NCBI GenBank assembly: GCA_001430745.1
Contig: KQ482018.1
Coordinates: 879,656 to 894,189, forward strand
Direction of reading: 5' to 3'
Length of the DNA stretch: 14,534 nucleotides
DNA from: Auxenochlorella pyrenoidosa
Lineage: Eukaryota; Chlorophyta; Trebouxiophyceae; Chlorellales; Chlorellaceae
Of this stretch, positions 7,854 to 14,534 are shown piece after piece. Position 1 is the first letter of the stretch; each line of letters starts with the position of its first letter. Position numbers and translations under genes: made by a program. The notes beneath the pieces are model-generated. The model was not told the origin of the DNA, ran no database searches, and was given only the letters and a program-made list of their open reading frames with translations.

Positions 7854-10800
7854 ATGTCGGCTGGCTCCTTGACCTTGGGAGAGGTCGACGCCATGCTGCA
7901 GGAGGTGGTGGCCTCTGCCCTGGGGCCCACGCCACCCAGCAAGCGCAAGCTGCCTCTTAAACAGGAGCAGGGCACTGAGCAGAGCCAGGAGCAGCGCTGC
8001 CCCAACGTGCAGGCGGTGAGAGAGCAGACAGGGACGGCAACGAGTGCAGCAGCGACGTTGACCACCTGAGCAGCATCCTTTGAGCACTCCCTTCGCTTCC
8101 CTTTGCCTGCAGGCCGGCTCTGACGACAGCGCATGCATGCAGCCAGGGTGCAAGAAGCCCAAGCTGGAACTGCAGGCACCCTCCACTGCTGGCGCCTCGA
8201 CCGCTACGCTGCTGGTGCCGGCGCCAGCACCCCCGCCACCTGCGGCACACATCCTGTCAGCCTGCCAGCTGCCCCCTGTAGACCTGGAGGCCGCCATTGG
8301 GGAGCTGCTGGATGCCACCGATGAGTTGTTGGCCAGCACCCAGCCAGCAGACGAGGCAGGAGCGGCTGCCAAGCTGCTAGCCAGCGAGATGGGTGCTGTG
8401 CCTGCCATAGCCTCGCTCCCTGCTGAGCCCTCCACAGAGCCCACAGAGACACATGAGCAGCCTTCAGAGCTGCAGCCCACACAGGCAGCCAGCAGCAGCG
8501 GTGCCTGCATGCTACCCACTGCTGGCGGCCTGGCAGCAGGACCCACCCGTGCGCCAACGACATCTGCAGCGCCCACAGCAGCTGTGATGCTGCCGCCCAC
8601 CATCGACCAGCCCCTGCCAGCTGCTGAGCCCACAGAGCCGCTACCTCCTGCCTGTGCTGTTGTCTCCCTGCCTGCTAGCCAGCCCACCATGCCGCCGCCC
8701 ACCCAACCTGCTGCATCCGCGCCTGCTGCCGCTGTGCCCGTCACTGCACATGCTTCTGCACCTGCCACTAATGTGGCGCTGCATGATGGCAGCCTAGACC
8801 GCCTGGTGCGCCGCCCGGCACCCGCCTGCACCCAGCCCAGCAGCACCCAGCCAGCAGCGGCACCAGCATCCATGGTCAACATGCTGAAGGGGGTGAGGCC
8901 TGCTTTTGGGAGGGTTGCCGCCTTGCTCACCAGACCTGAGGTAATGCTTGCAAGCACATGCTGGGTGCTGCCCAACGAGTGTGGCAAACTTGAACAGCCC
9001 AAGTCTGTTTGTGTCCCCGCCGGTCTCTTACCAACACCCCTCATGCCCTGGTAGGACATTGACCAGGACTTGAGCGAGCCGCGCTGCAGCAGTGGTCCCA
9101 GCAGCTGGACATCTGGCAGCATCGAGGTGAGGGTCAGGGGTGGTCACGAGAGAATGCTGGAAAATTGCCGCCACCGCAGGCCTGTGCCACCTTTTGAGTG
9201 ACTGAAACGCAGGTGCGCTGATGGGTTCACATTTCAACCGACATGCCTGCTGACCAAGTCCTGTTGCCCCTCCTCTCCTTGTCGGCCGCAGGAGCATGCG
9301 CTCTCTCCCTCGCTGGGTCCTTCGCCGGCTTCATGGCCCACCAAGTCCCCGCCCTCGCCCCCGCCGCCGCCCCGCCGGCCCGCCCGTGCGCCGGAGCAGC
9401 TGGCAGACTATGTGCTGCAGGCAGGGCGGGAGGTGGGGTCCGGCGGGCTGGGCTGCGTGTACGCGGCGGTGCACCAGCCCAGCGGGCGGCCTGTGGCGCT
9501 CAAGCTGGGCGGCTCTTTCAAGCCTGAGGATGGGCCTGGGTGAGCAGGCTGTAGGGTTGTGGGTGGGGAGGGCAGAGGTCGAGTGCAGGCAAGACAATTG
9601 GCTGCCTCTGGCAGCTGTCTGACTAGAGCACACGGAGGCGCGGCCCCTCTGCTGACCCTTCGTGGCTCCCTGCGCCGCTGCAGGGACTTCACTTGGACCA
9701 CCTTCCGCACCGAGTGGAACACCTATGCGCGGCTGGTCGCCGGCGCCGCTGCCGCCTGCACGTCCAGCACCGCAGATGCCGGCGCCAACAGCCACAGCCA
9801 GCTGCCCTGGCTGGCGCGGCCGTACGAGTTTGGGCTGTGGGAGGACGGCACCGGCGGCGTGGCGCCCTGGTGGGTGCTGCAACTGGGGCGTGTGGCCGCA
9901 TGCTCTGCATCAGAGCCATGGACCTCAAGTCCCTGCAACCATCTGTTGTGCTGAGCTGTCCCCTGCTGTCCTGCCCTGCTGTCCTCCCTGCAGGCTGACC
10001 ATGTCGCTGCTGGGACCCAGCCTGCACTCCCTGAACCAGCGGCACCGGCCCGCGGTGCAGGCGCAGCTGGGCGGCTACGCGCGTGGCATGCTGGCAGCGC
10101 TTGAGGGCCTGCACCGCCAGGGGGTGAGCCAGAGCGGGTCGGGCAGGCTGCGGATTATGCGAGAGAAGACAAGCTAGGCATGTATGCATTTCAGGGCAGG
10201 CCACCTGATTTGATGTGAGTTGATGTGTTGCGCAAAGCAAACCAACTTCTGCATCCTTACAGCATGCACCCACCACAATCTGTTGCCCTGCGTTCCTGCA
10301 CACATCCCATCCCAACCTTCGTGCAGCTTATTCACAACGACATCAAGCCTGCCAACTTTGTGGTGCCACACGGCTTTGCCCCACCCAGCCCCGCAAGCTC
10401 CCCAGAGGCAGCCTCCAAAGGCATGGGCACCGCCGGCTTGACTGATGCCCCGGTGCCCCAGATCTTTCTGATCGACTTTGGGTTTGCCCTCAAGTGAGGG
10501 CGAGGCAGGCGCGGGGCGTTGGGTGGTAAGATGATCTGTCCACAGCTGCTCGGCATTGACGTGCGTGCAAGTGATGCAAGGCCTCATTTTGGCATCCTTG
10601 CCAGTCGTGCCTTTACATCCCTATCGAGCGCTCTCCAACCTGTGCGCCTCCTCCCCTTCCCTGCCTCCCAGATGGGACCCCTCCCGCGCCGGCACGCCCT
10701 ACGAGTTTGTCGGCACGCCCGACTTTGCCGCCAGCGCCGTGCTGGCGGGCCAGCGGCCGGGCCTGCGCGACGACCTGGAGGCGCTGGGCTACACGCTGCT

Positions 10801-11364
10801 GGAGCTGGCGCTGGGCGACATGCCCTGGTGAGCCCCACCGATTGTGCCACGTGCAGCAGGAACAGGCTGGGATGGAGGTTGCTGGCCCTGGGGCCTGCCG
10901 GCATGCCGTTAGGAACCGGGTTCGCGGGCACCCTGCTTTGCAGATGTCTGTCTAGCTGACACGTAGACTGCCCATTGCCGTGCTGAGCGGTTCGGTCCGA
11001 CTTCACTACCCACCTCCCCTCGTTGCTCTGCCCTGCGCTCCCCTGCAGGGACGTCACCAAGCACCCGCAGCCTGACCAGAAGGGGCGGGAGCGGGAGGTG
11101 TCCGCCTGGACTAACGAGGCACTGGCCGCCATGCTTGCGCGGCGGGACTGGGCCTGGGAGGCGGCCGCGGGCAGCGGGCGCATCCCTGCCTGGCTGGTGG
11201 ACTGGGTCGAGTATTGCCGGGCCCTGCATCCCGCTGCCACGCCAGACTACAGCCGCCTGCGGCGCCTGATCGCAGAAGGGGAGGCAGAGGCGGCAGCGGC
11301 TGCCAAGGCGGCGGCGCGTGAGGCGAACAACAAGGCCTGGCTGGGCCTGGGTGCCGAGGAGTAG
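7854..11364 (+). CDS. CK1/VRK-superfamily protein kinase with long disordered N-terminus
   Basis: Nine exons: 7854-8015, 8113-8940, 9055-9126, 9292-9539, 9684-9869, 9994-10123, 10327-10493, 10672-10827 and 11049-11364; 754 aa, all GT-AG, all phases consistent. Residues 1 to about 385 are low complexity (Ala, Pro, Ser, Thr, Glu rich) with basic patches such as KKPKLE and SKRKLP that could be nuclear signals. The kinase domain has GSGGLG (403-408), VALK with Lys425, the alphaC segment FRTEWNTYARL with Glu447, LIHNDIKPANF (543-553, catalytic Asp547, HND for HRD), IDFGFALK (Asp592) and GTPDFAA. RDDLEALGYTLLELALGDMPW and LVDWVEYCRALHPAATPDYSRLRRLI are the CK1-type C-lobe, compared with CK1 [23 protein letters not shown]. 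The domain looks catalytically complete. About 38 residues lie between Asn552 and Asp592, well above CK1, through a Pro/Ser insert. Substrate unknown. The C-terminus is Ala/Glu helical. Confidence 0.9.
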
Positions 11365-11506
11365 AGTGGCAGGCAGGGTACTCGCATGAAGCATCTGTCA
11401 GAGTTCCACTTGTTTCCCCTGAGCTCTAAATGCCCACTACTATATCTTCTGTCCCATTGCAATATGATGTGAGTCTTCCCTCCTGTATATGTGCAATGTG
11501 CTTGCA

Positions 11507-11512
11507 ATAAAA
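11507..11512 (+). terminator. Possible polyadenylation signal of the kinase gene
   Basis: AATAAA lies 143 bp after the kinase stop codon, in a locally AT-richer stretch that also has two TGCAA pentamers, a one-base variant of TGTAA. It is only about 70 bp from the stop codon of the convergent gene 6, so the two 3' ends probably overlap. Confidence 0.4.
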
Positions 11513-11584
11513 TCAGCTCCTGCCAAGAGTGTCAGTGCCAAGAGCACACGCCAAGCGCAGCCCCAAACCAGGCACCAGCTGGTG

Positions 11585-13279
11585 CTACCGCTTGCGGCCG
11601 CCGCTGCCAGACCAGGGAAGCGCCGGCGGCACCGGGCTCAGGCCTGCCAGCTCTCCCTCCACTGCCTGGACCACCTCGCTGGTCACTCTGCCGCCGGCGG
11701 ACTGCAGCACCAGACAGGGGATTGCAGTGTTTCAGGGCTGGGCTGACGTGGCGGCGTGGTGAAGGAGCTAAGCGGGTTGACATCAAAGGTGTGGGCGACT
11801 GCTCAGCAAGCGCCATTAGACGACAAGGCTGGCTGCCCTCATCCTTCCAGCACGGGCAGGCGCCTCACCTCTATGTGGTGGTGCACATTCCGCTCCTTGT
11901 AGCCCAGGATGCGCCCTGCACAGGGCAGGATGGTGCGGGAGGTGGGTTCACAGGGAGGCGCATGCTGTGCTGGCACAAGTTGTGCGTGAGGGTATCCAGG
12001 CTGCCCCGCGCTGAGGGGGCCGCAACACCAGGGACCGCGCACCAGCCTGCCTACCCTTGGCCCGTCCCTTCCCGCATGCCCCCCACCCTACCCTCACCGA
12101 TGAGCAGCTTGTAAAAGGGGCTGTCTGCCACAATGCTGGACTGCACGCCCATCGCCGCGAGGTGCTTGCCCCACGCCAGGAAGGGCTGCTGCCGCGCGCA
12201 GAGCACGAGCGAGGCCCCCAGCTGCGGCGCCCCGGGGGCCGCCGACGCCAGCAGCGTCGCGCCCTTGTGCCCCGCCGCCTGCTGCAGCAGCGGCAGCACC
12301 CAGGGGCGCAGCAGCGGCTGGCGTGCCGGCCCCGCGTCGCCCCACCCCTTGTGCAGCTGCAGCAGGCAGACGCCGCGGGCGCCCGCCAGGAAAGCCGCCA
12401 GCTCGCCAGCTGTCAGCAGCGCCTGCTCCTCTTCTCCCAGCGGAGCGTCGCCGGGCCCCGTGCCGTCGCACCAGGGCCCCGGCGCCGCCGCCACCGCCGC
12501 GCAAAACTCGGCGAGCGTGGCGCGGGGGCGCAGCGCCGCCACGCCGCGCGCCGCAATCAGCTGCGAGGGCAGCGAACCCTCGGCTGCCTGCTGCTGCCGG
12601 ATGCGCTTGAGGCTGTCTGCCAGCCCGGGCACGCCCTTCACCCAGGCGTCGCCGAGGCGCGGCGCAAAGCCGGCGGGCGCCGTGGCAATGGCCCCGTCCT
12701 GCCCTGCCGTCAGCTGCAGCAGCTCGCCGTTGCAGACTGCTTCTACTCTGCCGCCCCTGCTGCGCACCACCTCCAGCCACAGCACATCTGGCTGCCCCTC
12801 GGACTGGCTGCAGGCGCCACCCAGCTCACAGCGCAGCAGCTGCGTTTTGGCCGCGGCGGCCAGCACAGCTGCTGGCGAGGCGGCCGCTTCAGGGCTGGGC
12901 ACAGCGGCATCGATGCTGGGGTGTGTGGCTGCAACAGAGGCATAACAAAGGTGTCCATGGGTCAGGAAGGCCAGCAAAGCAGCAGGCGACTGGTGGCAGC
13001 GGCGGCGGAGGCAGCAGTGGCAGCGGCAGGCGGCAGAGTGATAGAGCCCCTCGCACCTGCGGCTGTTCTCCGATGTGTCATTTGCGCCCAGCTGTACCTA
13101 AATTGCCGAGCAATTGCCGCTGAGGAGTGGGTCTGCTGCGGCGAGTGGCTGTCTCGGTGTCGGCGATTCCAGCGGCTGCGGGAAGCTGCGATCTGACTGA
13201 TGGCATGCGATGCTGGAGCAGGAGCGGCCCACACAAACATTTGGCCAGCCGCTGCCTGGGTGTTCATTGCTATCGCCAT
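11585..13279 (-). CDS. Unrecognised protein with conserved C-terminal LIGRILGYKERNVHHHIE segment
   Basis: Exons on the minus strand: 13279-13057, 12928-12098, 11915-11869 and 11701-11585 (TAG). Phases 1, 1 and 0 join cleanly, giving about 405 aa from the ATG at 13279, which has a strong ACCATGG context. Other in-frame Met codons at 13306, 13240 and 13081 are possible. The first 75 residues are rich in Ala, Ser, Arg and Gln and could be an organelle transit peptide. The body has a predicted-folded region (KTQLLRCELGG, DVLWLEVVRSRGGRVEAV, LGDAWVKGVPGLADSLKRI, LLTAGELAAFLAGARGVCLLQL) and ends FYKLLIGRILGYKERNVHHH, IESAGGRVTSEVVQAVEGEL, LPWSGSGGRKR. I do not recognise the family. No membrane segment is evident. 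It lies tail to tail with the kinase, 220 bp apart. The large second exon and the tail are well supported by splice and codon phase; the N-terminus is weak. Confidence 0.7.
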
Positions 13280-14223
13280 GGTCAGCCCCTTGCTGGGTGC
13301 GAACATGCGTGGAAACACTGCGATGGCAGAAGGTTGAAGGTGCCACTCTGCAGCTGTCGGGAAAAGGTAGCATGAGCACAGCGTGCCGCCACCGCGACCG
13401 GGGGGGCGGAAGTCTGCGCATTGCGGGGCTTCATGCCCACGGCAACAGATGCCGGGATCGCAAATTTTCCGTACTCTCGCATGTATACTGCGGTTGTCAA
13501 TTGGATACAGTCGCCTGGGCCTGTTGCGGAGCGCAGGGCTGCGTGGCGCAGCCTTACTCGCAACATAGCGCATCACTGGCCGGACAGGCCCTTTGAGAAC
13601 TTGCCTCGCCTGAGTTTTGTGATGGCATGGGCTGGATTTGCATGCATGGATGTGCAATGGAGCACATGCTGCTCCTCAGCCGGGTGGGGAGCCGGGAGCT
13701 GCGGCTAGCCGCGGCGCCAGCCAGGCAGCTTCCTCGTGCTGTCCTGGCAGGCCCGAGAGACCCGCAAGGCTTGGAGCCTCCAGTCGACTGTATAAGACGG
13801 GAGCAGCATGGAATCGCACAGGAGCTAGCGGGGGGAGGCCAGTCCTGCAGGAGGAAGGGCTCCGTCCCCTCCTGCTCTGGCTGCCGCTGAAGGCCGGCGC
13901 AGCAACTGGACGTCTAGCTCACGGCTTCACCGTGCCCGCGCTGGGACCTTTGCGGCTTGCTTCGCAGCGCCCTGCTCCCGCTCAACCCGCCTCTTCAGTG
14001 AGTGCCGCTGCAGAAGGCACGAACTGCAGACGGATCCAATAAGGACCCTCTGCGCAACGCCTACAGGCCCGCGCTGCTCGTTGCACCTGTGGTACTGCTG
14101 TGCCCCCTCTTCGCTGCCGCTGCCGCTGCAGCAAGGGAGTCTTGCCGACGGCAGGTTTGCATTACGGATTGGAGCTCAATTCCAAGCAACATGTGACCCT
14201 GCCCTGATACAGGCATTTGCACT
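13280..14223. other. Gene-poor stretch between two divergent genes
   Basis: About 940 bp with no recognisable gene. A plus frame at 13421-13708 reads a non-repetitive peptide (GIANFPYSRMYTAVVNWIQ near its start) but shows no motif and no plausible splice partners. The stretch must contain the upstream regions of gene 6 (minus) and the secreted-protein gene (plus). TATAAG at about 13790 is far from either start codon. No RNA gene or repeat was seen. Confidence 0.5.
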
Positions 14224-14534
14224 ATGCAAGGCCAGCGCAGATGGGCAGCCTGGCTGCTGGCAACCATTCTGCTGGGCTTGATGGCGGGCGCGGCTGTGGA
14301 GGCACAACGGTGTGTGTGGGTTGAGGGTATGTGCAGGTCCTGGCATGTGAGGCAGAACGGCAGCTAGTATGTGAAATGAATGTCAGTTTTCATATCGGTC
14401 AGCTCGTGTCTGGGAGTTGATAGCACAGGGCATGTCGCATGATTGCAGCCCGGTCAGCTTGCCAGTGCAGGCCGCCGCCACCCAAACGGCCAGCACCGCG
14501 GCCGCCGCCCCGGCCGCCACCGCCCCGGCCCCGG
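14224..14534 (+). CDS. Start of a secreted proline-rich protein (cell-wall/pherophorin-like), right edge cuts it
   Basis: Exon 1 is 14224-14326 and encodes MQGQRRWAAWLLATILLGLM, AGAAVEAQRCVWVE: two Arg, a hydrophobic core of about 17 residues, and an Ala-x-Ala-like cleavage region (AVEAQ), a convincing signal peptide. A donor G|GTATGT follows. The best acceptor is at 14447-14448; joined in phase it gives ARSACQC and then PPPPKRPAPRPPPRPPPPRP up to the edge. A Cys-rich start followed by a poly-Pro stretch resembles Hyp-rich wall proteins and pherophorins of green algae, which are secreted and glycosylated. A second AG at 14469-14470 would give a Gly/Arg/His-rich frame instead and is less likely. 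The ATG has A at -3. Most of the gene lies outside the window, so the family stays open. Confidence 0.55.

Noticed and set aside
7719..9122. Open frame of 467 codons on the minus strand over the kinase N-terminal exons
   Set aside because: It is antisense to the low-complexity coding exon 8113-8940; GC-rich codons keep the opposite strand open. No motif, and it crosses the divergent start region.
12057..13196. Open frame of 379 codons on the plus strand opposite gene 6
   Set aside because: Arg, Gln and Ala rich translation typical of a shadow frame; the minus strand has phase-consistent exons with good splice sites.
13421..13708. Plus frame of 95 codons with non-repetitive composition as a small gene
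   Set aside because: No signal, domain, splice partner or promoter evidence; an overlapping minus frame is equally open.
1..14534. GGGGCCGGGG at the left edge and CCCCGGCCCCGG at the right edge as terminal inverted repeats
   Set aside because: Short, low complexity, and explained by GC-rich coding sequence at each end; the window edges are arbitrary.

Overview
The window looks like nuclear DNA from a green alga, most likely a Chlorella-like trebouxiophyte. The reasons are a GC-rich sequence, genes split by many short spliceosomal introns, nuclear genes for plastid-targeted proteins of the green lineage (a GDT1/PAM71-type transporter and plastid ribosomal protein PSRP-3), and a TGTAA motif where chlorophyte polyadenylation signals usually sit. 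The lineage is an inference from style, not from a marker gene. No bacterial operon, CRISPR array, rRNA, tRNA or transposon was seen.

Layout. (1) 1-1463, minus: 5' part of a chloroplast UPF0016/GDT1 ion transporter, running off the left edge. (2) 1725-3380, plus: complete PSRP-3, six exons, 187 aa. Genes 1 and 2 are head to head across 261 bp and both products carry apparent plastid transit peptides. (3) 3927-6232, plus: phospholipase/carboxylesterase-type alpha/beta hydrolase, about 260 aa in seven exons. (4) 6740-7688, minus: small coiled-coil protein of 143 aa in four exons, function not recognised. (5) 7854-11364, plus: nine-exon, 754-aa CK1-superfamily kinase with a long disordered N-terminus and HND in place of HRD. 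Genes 4 and 5 are head to head across 165 bp. (6) 11585-13279, minus: an unrecognised protein of about 405 aa in four exons, tail to tail with the kinase. (7) 14224 to the right edge, plus: start of a secreted, proline-rich protein resembling algal cell-wall proteins.

Exon models were built by hand from conserved protein motifs, GT-AG (or GC-AG) boundaries and phase consistency. Every internal junction listed keeps frame. Least certain are the left end of gene 1, exon 5 of the esterase, the start of gene 6, and all of gene 7 beyond its signal peptide.

The genes look like ordinary neighbouring nuclear genes; no multi-gene system was found. The most unusual structure is inside the esterase gene. 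Its sixth exon is flanked by degenerate copies of its own edges: three copies of the 3' splice site plus exon start, and a 41-bp tandem duplication of the exon end plus 5' splice site. Two apparent GC-AG introns with the same donor hexamer, a C22/G22 run beside one of them, and a roughly 20-25 residue insert in the kinase active-site region are the other points of interest.
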